NCBI GenBank assembly: GCA_028224375.1
Contig: JAOIVW010000012.1
Location: 1 to 64,000, forward strand
DNA: 64,000 nucleotides
Direction of reading: 5' to 3'
Origin: Hellea sp.
GTDB taxonomy: Bacteria; Pseudomonadota; Alphaproteobacteria; Caulobacterales; Maricaulaceae
Of this stretch, positions 17,540 to 26,505 are shown piece by piece. The notes below the pieces were generated by a model. That model had not been told where the DNA came from. It saw only the letters and a program-made list of their open reading frames with translations, and made no database searches. Position 1 is the first letter of the stretch; each line of letters starts with the position of its first letter. The position numbers and the translations under genes are program-made.

Positions 17540-19003
17540 TTATGACGGGCGGTATTTCAGCCTTACAGTTCTGAGCCGACTACCGATTGATCTGAAGTCC
17601 GCTTCCAACTCAGCGGCATTATCGGGCGTATAAACGCTGTCCGAATCTGTGGCACAGTTGCGCAACATTGTTTCGGTCGCTTGAGCATCAGCGACATTAG
17701 GAATGTCATAGGCGACCGTATAAATATGAATGCTGTCATTTTTGATATTTTCACAAATGGTGGCCCCTAATGCGACGCCCGCATCTTCGTCACCGCCATC
17801 ATGATGCACATCTTTCTGCGAACGTGTATTAAAACCGTCCGTCATAAATATCATGGCGCTTACGCTTCCGTCAGGGCTTGATGCAGCTTCTGTATAAGGC
17901 GCTTCTCTTGTTAGTGTTCTCCAACCCCACATTAAGCCGCTGGGAATATAGGTCTCGCCGGCAGTGGACAAGTTACTAATAAATGTTCTCATATTTGTGA
18001 AATTGTTATTGAGGGGAAGTAATTCATCCCCGCATCTAGCGTTTCGCGTATAATTGCGATCGCCGCTTGCGGTTTCTTCCATAGCTCCAGGGATTTTAAC
18101 ACCAGCAAAGGCCGCTCTATCATTATCACCATTGTCACGCGATCCGGCACAGCCATACCATTCGTAGGAAATTTGATAATTCAGGTAATCCGTATATTCA
18201 GGGCCAAATGTTTCGCCAACACAGGTTTGTTCATCGCGATCAGGACGGTTTCCGACAACAACGCCGTCACTAATTATAGGATTTCCTGGTATTATTCTGC
18301 CTGTAGGAGTGCAGACGTTATTTGTTAACCTATCTCGCCTTTGATAAGGCTCGTCCACAATATTATCAGTCGTGCCATTACGGCTTGTATCCAGCCAAGG
18401 CTGTCCGTCTTGCGATAAAATATTCACATATTCTCCGAAAGGGACGATAGATACCCTAATATCTCCATCCAATGCTTCTAAGTCAAATAATAGCGTTTCG
18501 GCGGCATTGCGCAGGGCCTCGATATTCGGGCCATCCATGGAACTTGTCGTATCTAAAACAAGGGCCACATTAATAGGAATACCTTGCAATAAGGGCGCGG
18601 CGGTCGATGTGCCAACCATCAAATGTTCCCCATTCGGATTGCCGACCAATGATTTGGCCACACCTAATAAGAGCGTATCATAAGTGGATGACGCGTCCAC
18701 AACAACATCGCCATCGACTATTCGAACAGGGGCTGAAATATCCCAGCCATTGACATTTAAAAGAGCGATATGCTCATCAACAATGCGTTGAAGTTCCGTA
18801 GGGTCTTCGGTTTCGGCTGTCACAGCAGCCAATACGGCGGCGTCGACATAATTTTGTAGGACTGAACGCTGTTTGACCATTCCGGCCCAGTCGACCGCAA
18901 CACCTGCACCTAACATCAAGGCCGTGGAGAACAGTGCGAACATAATCCCAAAGTTACCGGACGTATTTAATAGATATCTTTTTAACATTTCAATTTGTCC
19001 CAC
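17540..19003 (-). CDS. TadG-like pilus assembly protein with von Willebrand factor A domain
   Basis: The 487-residue protein has an N-terminal hydrophobic TadE/TadG-type segment (GNFGIMFALFSTALMLGAG, about residues 16-34), a short pseudopilin-like region, then a VWA domain with the MIDAS motif LVLDTTSSMDG (DxSxS-like) and the distal metal residue in IFMTDGFNTRSQ. TadG proteins belong to Flp/Tad pili, but no other tad gene is in the window. Because it is an orphan it may act elsewhere at the envelope. Confidence 0.85.
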   Translation of the reverse strand: MGQIEMLKRYLLNTSGNFGIMFALFSTALMLGAGVAVDWAGMVKQRSVLQNYVDAAVLAAVTAETEDPTELQRIVDEHIALLNVNGWDISAPVRIVDGDVVVDASSTYDTLLLGVAKSLVGNPNGEHLMVGTSTAAPLLQGIPINVALVLDTTSSMDGPNIEALRNAAETLLFDLEALDGDIRVSIVPFGEYVNILSQDGQPWLDTSRNGTTDNIVDEPYQRRDRLTNNVCTPTGRIIPGNPIISDGVVVGNRPDRDEQTCVGETFGPEYTDYLNYQISYEWYGCAGSRDNGDNDRAAFAGVKIPGAMEETASGDRNYTRNARCGDELLPLNNNFTNMRTFISNLSTAGETYIPSGLMWGWRTLTREAPYTEAASSPDGSVSAMIFMTDGFNTRSQKDVHHDGGDEDAGVALGATICENIKNDSIHIYTVAYDIPNVADAQATETMLRNCATDSDSVYTPDNAAELEADFRSIGSRLRTVRLKYRPS

Positions 19004-19129
19004 AACTTTTTAAAGCTCATTATGATTTTGAATGTCATTATGAACCAAAAGCCCTTTCAATCTGCTTTAGAAACAGGCTTAATATGTTATGAAAATTGAA
19101 CCCCTGCAGATTTTTACGAAGGCTAAACA

Positions 19130-20071
19130 ATGTTAAAACTCGCGCTCCCACAACTTTCTCCTGCATGGCTTAGCCGTGAGGCGGGCTTAACCAAAGTCCT
19201 CGGCGCCATTGCAGCAGCCAAGGCCGAGGGGGCGGGGCTTATCGTGTTCTCAGAGGGCTTTGTGCCGGGCTATCCGTTTTGGGTCAGCGGGACAGGCGGC
19301 GCGAAATTTAACGATGAAAAACAAAAAGAGATTTTTGCCCATTATTCCGACCAAGCCATCACGATTGAAAAGGGTCATTTGGATGACGTTTGCGCGGCTT
19401 TAAAGGCGGCGAAAATGGCCTGTTATTTGGGTATTATCGAAAGGGCAGGCGATCGCAGTGGTCATTCGCTTTATTGTAGCTTCGTTTATATCGACCAAAG
19501 CGGCGTTATTTGCTCAGTCCACCGTAAGCTCCAACCCACATTTGAAGAACGCCTTGTGTGGTCTCCAGGCGATGGCAACGGCTTGGTAACGCATACCCTT
19601 GGTGCGTTTACAGTCGGAGGTCTAAACTGCTGGGAAAATTGGATGCCTCTTTCCCGCGCGGCGCTTTATGCGCAAGGCGAGGATGTGCACGTGGCGTGCT
19701 GGCCTGGCAGTGATAGCAATACAGAAGACCTAACGCGGGTATTGGCCAAAGAGGGCCGCAGCTATGCTATATCTGTTTCCGCCATTATGCGTGCTTCGGA
19801 TGTCAGAGACGACACACCCTACGCCGAAAAGATTAAATCTGCCTTGGGCGAAATGACGGCCAATGGCGGGTCTTGTGTCTCTAATCCTGACGGGACGTGG
19901 TTACTGCCGCCGGAAATGGGCGATGAGTCTATACGCTATTGCGAATTAGACCCTGCTTTTGTCCGGCGTGAGCGTCAAAATTTTGACCCAAGCGGGCATT
20001 ATTCTCGCCCGGATGTTACGCGTCTTATCGTGAACAGAAAACGCCAAAGCCTCGCAGAATTTGAAGACTAA
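19130..20071 (+). CDS. Nitrilase/carbon-nitrogen hydrolase
   Basis: A 313-residue nitrilase-branch enzyme: catalytic Glu in VFSEGFVPGYPFW, Lys in VHRKLQPTFEERLVW and Cys in GGLNCWENWMPLSR. The last motif (C-W-E-N) is the hallmark of true nitrilases and cyanide hydratases that convert nitriles to carboxylic acids and ammonia, rather than amidases. The stop codon abuts the stop of the convergent carboxylesterase with no gap. No regulatory gene is adjacent. Confidence 0.92.
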   Translation: MLKLALPQLSPAWLSREAGLTKVLGAIAAAKAEGAGLIVFSEGFVPGYPFWVSGTGGAKFNDEKQKEIFAHYSDQAITIEKGHLDDVCAALKAAKMACYLGIIERAGDRSGHSLYCSFVYIDQSGVICSVHRKLQPTFEERLVWSPGDGNGLVTHTLGAFTVGGLNCWENWMPLSRAALYAQGEDVHVACWPGSDSNTEDLTRVLAKEGRSYAISVSAIMRASDVRDDTPYAEKIKSALGEMTANGGSCVSNPDGTWLLPPEMGDESIRYCELDPAFVRRERQNFDPSGHYSRPDVTRLIVNRKRQSLAEFED

Positions 20072-21820
20072 TTATTGCGGCGCGGCGATTGCGCTGGCTG
20101 CAGCAGTCGGATTTTGAGACGCGTCTAAAGCTTTCAATTTTAGGGCAAGTCCTTCTTCGAGCGAGTCTAATTTATTCCGTCGAATGGCGGTCTGCGCCTC
20201 TGAAGCCCCTCCTGTATTAGCCGTTAGGTGCATCCAGTTTTCACCTTTATGTTGCGGCCATCCCGGAAGGCTGTCTCCATTAGGGTTGCCATTTTTAGCA
20301 AAATTAACCCAGTAATTCTGCATCAATTCTGCCAAGGCTTCATCGCCTTCTGACTGACCTAAAATGGGTTCATAGCTGCCAAAGACAAAGGGTATCTCCG
20401 CGGCATGAAATGCGCCCAAAGTTTGTTTTTCACTGGGCGGTACGCGGGAGAAGAAATATAGAAAACTATTCTCGCCATGGGCTTCGTTCTGACGCGCAAC
20501 ATAGCGCACATTCACGCCAAATATATCGTCTCCCATCATCTGCGTCCCGCCTGCGGTGAAGTCAGTGTCTAGATTATAAATATCAACCAAGCTTGCTGCA
20601 TTCTCTGGATAAGCTTCTGATAATTTAGCCGTCAAAGCCGCTTTGTCGCCTGGCATGACATCTGACAACCAAACGGTAGGCTGAGGATCATTCGGAAAGA
20701 AAAGGGTGCCTTCATCAGCATTATATCCAAACAGCATCGGGACTTTATTGTATTTGCCTTTCGCGAAAGCGAGGCCGACATTCTCAGGGAAGACGTAACC
20801 ATCTCGGATATGATGAAACCCTTCACTCATTTCCTCTGTGACAATATCTTGGAGCTTTTGGGCAGGAACCGCGCGAAGCTCTTGAGCTGTGGGTGATGTA
20901 AGACCTAAAGCATCCGCAACTTTTACGCCTGTTGCGTAACCGCTGGGCCAGCCCACGCCTTCGCCGTCCATTTGTCCCATGTGATATGAGGACGACCCGC
21001 TTTCCCCTATAGCTTTATGAAATAAGCCTTTCGCCAAAGGACTCGCCATAAGTTCTGTCACAGACCAAGAGCCGGCGCTTTCGCCAAAAATAGTGACGTT
21101 ATTCGGATCACCGCCATAGGCGCTGATGTTATCTTTGACCCATTTAAGAGCTGCAATCTGGTCCTGAGTGCCGTAATTTCCTGACACGCCATTAGGGTCT
21201 GTTTCAGACAAAGCGGGATGCGCCATATATCCCATCGCGCCCAGACGGTAATTTATGGTCACGAGGACAACGCCCTTTTTTGGCAAGGCGTTGTTTTGAT
21301 AATAATTAAAATCACCCGCGCCAAATTGATGTCCGCCGCCATGTATCCATACCATGACGGGTTGAGGGGGTTTGTTCTCTTGACCCTCTGCCGGCAGATT
21401 GCCTGTGCGCACATTTAGATAAAGGCAATCCTCACTCATAGGCGTAGGCTTTTGCGCGGCGATTGCCCGTTTAATCAAAAAGGTTTTAAACCCGCTCAAA
21501 CCATGTCCTTCAATGAGGCGGTCCATGAAACCGCCCTCAACATTCCCAGGCTGCATGCAACGATTACCGAATGTGTCTGCTGCATAAGTCTCCGTCCACT
21601 TAGCGGCAGGAATAGGCGCGGCCCAACGCAAATCTCCTACAGGCGGAGCGGCAAAGGGAAGGCCCTTAAAATTATAAATGGTGTCATCCTCAGTACTGAT
21701 TCCTTGAACAGGACCTTGAGGCGTTGTGATTATCGCTTCATTTGCGAGTTTTTCTTTCGTCCCACAGGCCGCCAAAGCTATCAAGCTCGCCCCTAAAAAT
21801 ATGGTTTTAAAATATGTCAT
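20072..21820 (-). CDS. Type B carboxylesterase lipoprotein
   Basis: The 582-residue protein has a lipoprotein signal peptide (LIALAACG, Cys19) and the alpha/beta-hydrolase fold of type B carboxylesterases: oxyanion loop VMVWIHGGGHQFGAGD, nucleophile Ser248 in IFGESAGSWSV, acid Glu in GYNADEGTLFFPN and His in LGAFHAAEIPFVFGSY. It should hydrolyse esters at the cell envelope. An alanine-rich C terminus follows the domain. Substrate unknown. Confidence 0.92.
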   Translation of the reverse strand: MTYFKTIFLGASLIALAACGTKEKLANEAIITTPQGPVQGISTEDDTIYNFKGLPFAAPPVGDLRWAAPIPAAKWTETYAADTFGNRCMQPGNVEGGFMDRLIEGHGLSGFKTFLIKRAIAAQKPTPMSEDCLYLNVRTGNLPAEGQENKPPQPVMVWIHGGGHQFGAGDFNYYQNNALPKKGVVLVTINYRLGAMGYMAHPALSETDPNGVSGNYGTQDQIAALKWVKDNISAYGGDPNNVTIFGESAGSWSVTELMASPLAKGLFHKAIGESGSSSYHMGQMDGEGVGWPSGYATGVKVADALGLTSPTAQELRAVPAQKLQDIVTEEMSEGFHHIRDGYVFPENVGLAFAKGKYNKVPMLFGYNADEGTLFFPNDPQPTVWLSDVMPGDKAALTAKLSEAYPENAASLVDIYNLDTDFTAGGTQMMGDDIFGVNVRYVARQNEAHGENSFLYFFSRVPPSEKQTLGAFHAAEIPFVFGSYEPILGQSEGDEALAELMQNYWVNFAKNGNPNGDSLPGWPQHKGENWMHLTANTGGASEAQTAIRRNKLDSLEEGLALKLKALDASQNPTAAASAIAAPQ

Positions 21821-21931
21821 AATCTCAGGCCCTACACATCGCTTTACTGTTAAGAGCTACTTTGACACGGAATAGGAGAAAGATGCAAATGCGGCTTTAT
21901 ATCTACGGGTATATTGCTATAGGGCGCGGTG

Positions 21932-23002
21932 ATGGAAAACGGCCCACATATCATAATCATAGGCGCCGGGCTTATCGGCCTGTCTACGGCGGATGCCTTA
22001 ATGACGCGCGGCTGCTCGGTAACGGTCATTGACGCCCGCTCAGGCCCCGCTCAAGGAACCAGCTACGCCAATTCTGGCATGATACATCCTAGTCAGGCGC
22101 AGCCATGGGGTCTGGGAGCGGAGACGATTGCTGCTCAAGCCGCTTTCAAAGCGGTTCATGAGCTCGCGCAAGACTCCAAAATTTTATTGCGGGATAGGAT
22201 TACAGCGCTTGGCCTTTATAAGAATAGTCCTGTTCCAGGCTGTTACAAACTCTATCCCGATATGATGCAAGCGCGGAAAGCTCAGAAGCACTATAATGAG
22301 ACGGGAATTGCATCTAAGGCCGTGGCGGATAGTCAAGCAACCCTTGGGCATCCAGCGCTTTATTTTGAGAGCGATATATGGGCTAATGCGAGAGAATATG
22401 CGCTAGCGCTTGAAGCTGATCTGCAATCTCGCGGGGCTGTCTTTATTTATAGCGCGCCAGATCTTCGTATAAGAGATGGACGCGGCGGCGTGACAGCACA
22501 GCTAAAAGGGCATGTTTTCCAATGTGACCATATTGTCGTTGCGGCAGGCCCTCAAAGCCCTGATGTTCTCGCGCAGTTTGAGATAGATGTTCCCATGGCT
22601 GCCTTAAGAGGTTTTGCAGTTAACTTTCAAAAACCTGATATGTCGCTGCCCTTTGCGCCGTTAATGGACGCTAAAACGCATTCCGCTATGACGGTCTTTG
22701 ACAATCATCTGCGCGTGTCAGGAACTGTCGGTAAAGACAGTGCGCGTCCCTTGCTGCAGCGCTGGTATGAGCTCGCGCCAGATATCATGGGCGCGCTCAA
22801 ACCCGCGACAGAAATTTGGTCGGGATTGCGGCCCATGTCCAAAGCGGGCCGCCCCTATATCGGGGCCACGCCTATTAAAGGTCTTTGGGTCAATACAGGG
22901 CACGGCCATATGGGCTGGACGCTAAGCGCGGGGTCAGGTGATCTTATGGCGCGGATGATAATTGAAGGTGTCTCGGATGATCGGTTTGGCCTTCCTTTTT
23001 AG
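21932..23002 (+). CDS. FAD-dependent amino acid oxidase/dehydrogenase (DadA-like)
   Basis: A 356-residue DAO-family flavoprotein: Rossmann motif IIIGAGLIGLSTADALMTRG at the N terminus, the DadA-typical GTSYANSGMIHPSQAQPWG, and the C-terminal FAD-binding region GLWVNTGHGHMGWTLSAGSG. These match D-amino acid dehydrogenase DadA and relatives, which oxidise D-amino acids and pass electrons to the respiratory chain. It is shorter than DadA (about 410-430), so another amine substrate is possible. A GTG directly precedes the ATG; I use the ATG at 21932. Confidence 0.88.
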   Translation: MENGPHIIIIGAGLIGLSTADALMTRGCSVTVIDARSGPAQGTSYANSGMIHPSQAQPWGLGAETIAAQAAFKAVHELAQDSKILLRDRITALGLYKNSPVPGCYKLYPDMMQARKAQKHYNETGIASKAVADSQATLGHPALYFESDIWANAREYALALEADLQSRGAVFIYSAPDLRIRDGRGGVTAQLKGHVFQCDHIVVAAGPQSPDVLAQFEIDVPMAALRGFAVNFQKPDMSLPFAPLMDAKTHSAMTVFDNHLRVSGTVGKDSARPLLQRWYELAPDIMGALKPATEIWSGLRPMSKAGRPYIGATPIKGLWVNTGHGHMGWTLSAGSGDLMARMIIEGVSDDRFGLPF

Positions 23003-23085
23003 CTGAGCGGCCCCGCCTTGACGTCGCTTGCTTGACCTGGCTTGGAAAACCCGTCAGTTTCTAAGAAAAGATAGGGGAAACTGAT

Positions 23086-24294
23086 ATGCGCTTATTAAGA
23101 TATAGTCTGGCCGCCACAACCATCGCGGCCCTTACGGCTTGCGGCGGACAAACGGTGAGCGAAGCCCCTACCAATACGAGCTATCAAGATACTCTGCTGA
23201 CACAGCTCATTGATGCCAAGCCTGGTGATGTCATTACCATTCCCGAAGGCACATTTTATTTTGATCGCGGTCTAAGCCTGACAGTAGACGGCGTTACCAT
23301 TCGCGGCGCGGGTATGGATAAAACAATTTTGAGCTTTAAAAACCAAGTGCAAGGCGCAGAAGGTCTCCTCGTAACAGCATCAGACTTCACGATCGAAAAT
23401 CTGGCCGTAGAAGATTCTGTGGGCGACGCCATTAAAGTTAATGAAGGCGAGAACATCGTCTTTCGTAATGTCCGGACGGAATGGACAAATGGGCCAGATA
23501 CAAAAAATGGCGCTTACGGTTTATATCCCGTTCAAACGACCAATGTCCTAATTGAGGGCTGTGTGGCGATTGCGGCAGCGGATGCGGGTATTTATGTGGG
23601 TCAGTCTAAAAATGTTGTCGTGCGTAATAACCGCGCCGAGTTTAATGTTGCGGGAATCGAGATTGAAAACACACAAGGCGCCGATGTTTATAATAATGTG
23701 GCTGCGAATAATACGGGCGGCATCCTCGTTTTCAACATGCCTAACCTGACGCAATATGGCGCGGATGTGCGGGTTTATGATAATAAAATCTATGAGAATA
23801 ATACGAAGAATTTCGGACACAAAGGTACGCCCGTGGCCAGCATCCCCGCCGGCTCAGGCGTTGTTATCAACTCTCATGATAAAATCGAAATTTTCAATAA
23901 TGACATCAGAGATAATAGAACCGCGAATATAATTGTCTCCTCAATTTATACGTCTAATTATGGCGATAAAGGCATGGAAGAGACTTTCGATCCCTATCCA
24001 GAGCAGATTAGCATCCACGGTAACAGTTATACTGGGGGCGGGAATAAGCCTGATGGGTTGGAGCTTAAAGCGCTCAAGACCGCGATGTTTGGGCTTAAGG
24101 GTAAATTGCCGGATGTGCTTTGGGACGGATATATTAATGAGGACCTAGAGAGCGCCCAGATATGCATTCAGGATGATGTAGAGGTCCTAAATGCTGACAT
24201 GCCTGGCAATAATAAAAACCCCCGTGTCGAAACTGAACCTTTTGCCTGTAAAATCGAACCGCTTCCGGCCATTAGCCTCGCCTCTGCCGGATGA
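23086..24294 (+). CDS. Parallel beta-helix repeat lipoprotein
   Basis: The 402-residue lipoprotein (lipobox LTACG, Cys19) folds as a right-handed parallel beta-helix: repeated short strands such as VTIRGAGMDKTILSFK, FTIENLAVEDSVGDAIKV, VVVRNNRAEFNVAGIEIEN and VYNNVAANNTGGILVFN. It resembles the TIGR03805 family of beta-helix proteins that neighbour the HNE_0200-type cytochromes, and here too the next gene is such a cytochrome, overlapping by 4 bp. Beta-helix proteins of this kind may bind or cleave polysaccharides; no catalytic residues can be assigned. Confidence 0.82.
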   Translation: MRLLRYSLAATTIAALTACGGQTVSEAPTNTSYQDTLLTQLIDAKPGDVITIPEGTFYFDRGLSLTVDGVTIRGAGMDKTILSFKNQVQGAEGLLVTASDFTIENLAVEDSVGDAIKVNEGENIVFRNVRTEWTNGPDTKNGAYGLYPVQTTNVLIEGCVAIAAADAGIYVGQSKNVVVRNNRAEFNVAGIEIENTQGADVYNNVAANNTGGILVFNMPNLTQYGADVRVYDNKIYENNTKNFGHKGTPVASIPAGSGVVINSHDKIEIFNNDIRDNRTANIIVSSIYTSNYGDKGMEETFDPYPEQISIHGNSYTGGGNKPDGLELKALKTAMFGLKGKLPDVLWDGYINEDLESAQICIQDDVEVLNADMPGNNKNPRVETEPFACKIEPLPAISLASAG

Positions 24295-25391
24295 GGGTTT
24301 GGGTCTTATTGGCCGCATTTATGATGGCATCTTGCGGGGCCAAGACTGTCAGCCCGACATTTCACGCCGTTGAGAACCCCGAAAGCCTGAGTGTGTGGGG
24401 TATTATTCATGTCAGCCAAGGCAAGCTTCAATTAGGCGAGGGCGTTTTACCTTATGCGCTCAACACGCCGCTATTCACAGATTACGCTCATAAGCTCCGA
24501 ACGATTTGGATGCCCGAAGGCACGGCGCAATATCGCGAAGATGATATATTGGATTTCCCCGTTGGGACTGTCATCTCCAAAACGTTTTATTATCCATCCA
24601 GTGAAGGCGAAATCGTTCTCAAGGACAAAGGCTTACAGTCTGTGACAGCGAAGGCGGGGCTAAAGCTGTCCGAATACCGCCTCATAGAAACGCGGCTTTT
24701 GGTGCGCCGCGCCCAAGGGTGGGAGCCGCTATCTTATATATGGAATGCCGAGGAGACTGAAGCGAAGCTCACCCGCATAGGCGCTATTGTTAAAATGAGC
24801 TTGGCCGATGGAGACACGCTGACGCCTTTCAATTATGCTGTGCCCAATATCAATCAGTGTGCGGGGTGTCATGCGCCTAATAATACGACACGGGTCCTGT
24901 CGCCTATCGGGCCTAAGGCGCGCCATCTGAATGGTGATTACACCTATGCAGACGGCACGATGAACCAACTCGATAAGTTGATTGCAGCTGGGTATTTAAA
25001 TGATGCTCCGGTCGAGCGGCCTCGCAGCGCCATTTGGAATGATAATGTTGAGACGGTTAATGCCCGCTCGCGCGCTTACCTAGATGTAAATTGCGCGCAT
25101 TGTCATAATCCCGTTGGACCTGCTGATACGTCAGGCTTGCACCTAAACCCTGAAAACCAAAGCGCCCCGCATTTGGGTGTTTGTAAAAACGCTGTGGCTG
25201 CCGGAAGCGGGACGGGCGGGCGTAAATATGACATTGCGCCAGGCGCGCCTGAAAACTCCATACTGCTTTACCGCATGAAAACCCGAGACCCAGGGGCCAT
25301 GATGCCCGAATTAGGCCGCAGCCTGACCCACGTCGAAGGGGCTGAGCTTATCGACGCCTGGATTGCGGGGATGGACGAGGTTTGCGAGTAA
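24291..25391 (+). CDS. Dihaem c-type cytochrome lipoprotein (HNE_0200/SO2930 family)
   Basis: The 366-residue product begins with a lipoprotein signal (LLAAFMMASCGA) and has two CxxCH haem sites, NQCAGCHAPNN and VNCAHCHNPVG, about 70 residues apart. This is the pattern of the TIGR03806 family first named for Hyphomonas neptunium HNE_0200. It should be a periplasm-facing membrane-anchored electron carrier. It overlaps the beta-helix gene by 4 bp (ATGA), so the two are translationally coupled and probably work together. The redox partner is unknown. Confidence 0.88.
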   Translation: MRVWVLLAAFMMASCGAKTVSPTFHAVENPESLSVWGIIHVSQGKLQLGEGVLPYALNTPLFTDYAHKLRTIWMPEGTAQYREDDILDFPVGTVISKTFYYPSSEGEIVLKDKGLQSVTAKAGLKLSEYRLIETRLLVRRAQGWEPLSYIWNAEETEAKLTRIGAIVKMSLADGDTLTPFNYAVPNINQCAGCHAPNNTTRVLSPIGPKARHLNGDYTYADGTMNQLDKLIAAGYLNDAPVERPRSAIWNDNVETVNARSRAYLDVNCAHCHNPVGPADTSGLHLNPENQSAPHLGVCKNAVAAGSGTGGRKYDIAPGAPENSILLYRMKTRDPGAMMPELGRSLTHVEGAELIDAWIAGMDEVCE

Positions 25392-25427
25392 TACCCTCCC
25401 GCTATTACGGAAGGGTACTTTAAAGTT

Positions 25428-25595
25428 TTAATTGACGGCTTTGACTTTGATGCCGTCTTTTTTAAGCATAGTGACGACACTGTCAGGGCCTGCCAAGTGA
25501 CCTGCGCCAACGGCAACAAATTTTGTGCCTGGCTCATCAAGCAAATCTTTAATGACGGGCACCCATTTGAAAATGTAAAGCAGGGAATGGCGGGA
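25428..25595 (-). pseudogene. C-terminal remnant of a TraB/GumN-family gene
   Basis: Reading the minus strand back from the TAA at 25428 gives WVPVIKDLLDEPGTKFVAVG followed by AGHLAGPDSVVTMLKKDG and IKVKAVN. This is the characteristic C terminus of TraB/GumN (haem-binding-like/ChaN-related) proteins, which are normally about 300 residues. Homology stops near 25577, there is no start codon or ribosome binding site, and the upstream sequence does not continue the family. I read it as the undeleted end of a lost gene. Confidence 0.75.
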
Positions 25596-25658
25596 GCTTA
25601 AACAATCTTAATATTTAATATAAGATTTGCTCACTGCGCCAAAATCTAAGTTAGTTAC

Positions 25659-26030
25659 TTATACCCAATAGCGCTTTGCTAGCGTGATGAGGGCGCGTTC
25701 GCTGACGTGGACATTGCCATCGGCGATAGAAATTTTATACATGATATCTAGTAAGGCCTCTTTGTCCCGCAGTTCCGATAGCTTTTCCAAAAGATCGTAA
25801 AACCAGTCTTTGAAATAGGGGGTGGAGATATTTTGCCGGATGTCCTCTTTATGCGTCTCATACCATTGCAGAAGCTCAGCTTCCGTAAGTTTTGACTTCA
25901 TGTCTTTCAGGCGGTTTAGCTGCTGCGTGGATGTGATAAAGACCTCCACCTCTGATGCAAAGATGCGCTTATCTGCAAAGATGCTCGCCGCAATCAGGCT
26001 TAGTATATTATGTTGCTGCGTCGTCATCAT
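25659..26030 (-). CDS. TerB-like domain protein
   Basis: A 123-residue all-helical protein. The C-terminal part, LLDIMYKISIADGNVHVSER, carries the acidic metal-binding motif of the tellurite-resistance TerB/DjlA family (A-DG-xx-ExE-like). TerB-like domains occur in stress and membrane-associated signalling. There are no other ter genes here, so tellurite resistance should not be inferred. Confidence 0.65.
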   Translation of the reverse strand: MMTTQQHNILSLIAASIFADKRIFASEVEVFITSTQQLNRLKDMKSKLTEAELLQWYETHKEDIRQNISTPYFKDWFYDLLEKLSELRDKEALLDIMYKISIADGNVHVSERALITLAKRYWV

Positions 26031-26249
26031 GCTATTTGGGTATAGGTCCTCGCGATGTGATGTAAGCTATTTATCATAAATAAGCTGAATGGCGTCTGCT
26101 CGCCTAAAATGAGTCACTATACACGTCACTCGCTTAAATTTTGCCGCGCCATTTAATCCTGACAGGATAATCTGGAGCGCGTCTAACAGAGGCGTGTTCA
26201 AGGAATCTTAAAATCCATCGGTTATGCTGCCGCTTCAAGGGAGCTTAAT

Positions 26250-26480
26250 ATGAATAGTCATATTATTATCGGGATGGTGGCCATATCTGTGGGCGTATTG
26301 CACTTAGTCGCCCTGCACAAAGAGTGGGGCTGGTATATGAATAACTGGCAAAGCCGCTCTATTCGTGAGCAATGGGGCGAGGGCAGCTTTGTGGCCGTTA
26401 CATATTTTGCGTGCACAGCCTGTATCGTCATAGGCTTCATGAGCATATTAGGGTTGTCTTGGCCAATTGGGCAGGCGTAA
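26250..26480 (+). CDS. Small two-helix membrane protein
   Basis: A 76-residue protein with two hydrophobic helices (about 4-22 and 47-70) and a Trp-rich loop (WGWYMNNWQSRSIREQWGEG). It starts after AGGGAGC at about 26238, a good ribosome binding site. Likely an inner-membrane protein of unknown role. The 219-base gap before it (26031-26249) shows no gene. Confidence 0.55.
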   Translation: MNSHIIIGMVAISVGVLHLVALHKEWGWYMNNWQSRSIREQWGEGSFVAVTYFACTACIVIGFMSILGLSWPIGQA

Positions 26481-26505
26481 AAATGTGCCACTATTGGCCC
26501 AGCTC

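Noticed and set aside
17540-19003. A Tad pilus locus
   Set aside because: Only the TadG-like gene is present; none of the cpa/tad secretion genes adjoin it.
25268-25540. 90-residue minus-strand frame over the cytochrome gene end
   Set aside because: It is a shadow of the cytochrome and of the TraB remnant, which is read in a different frame.
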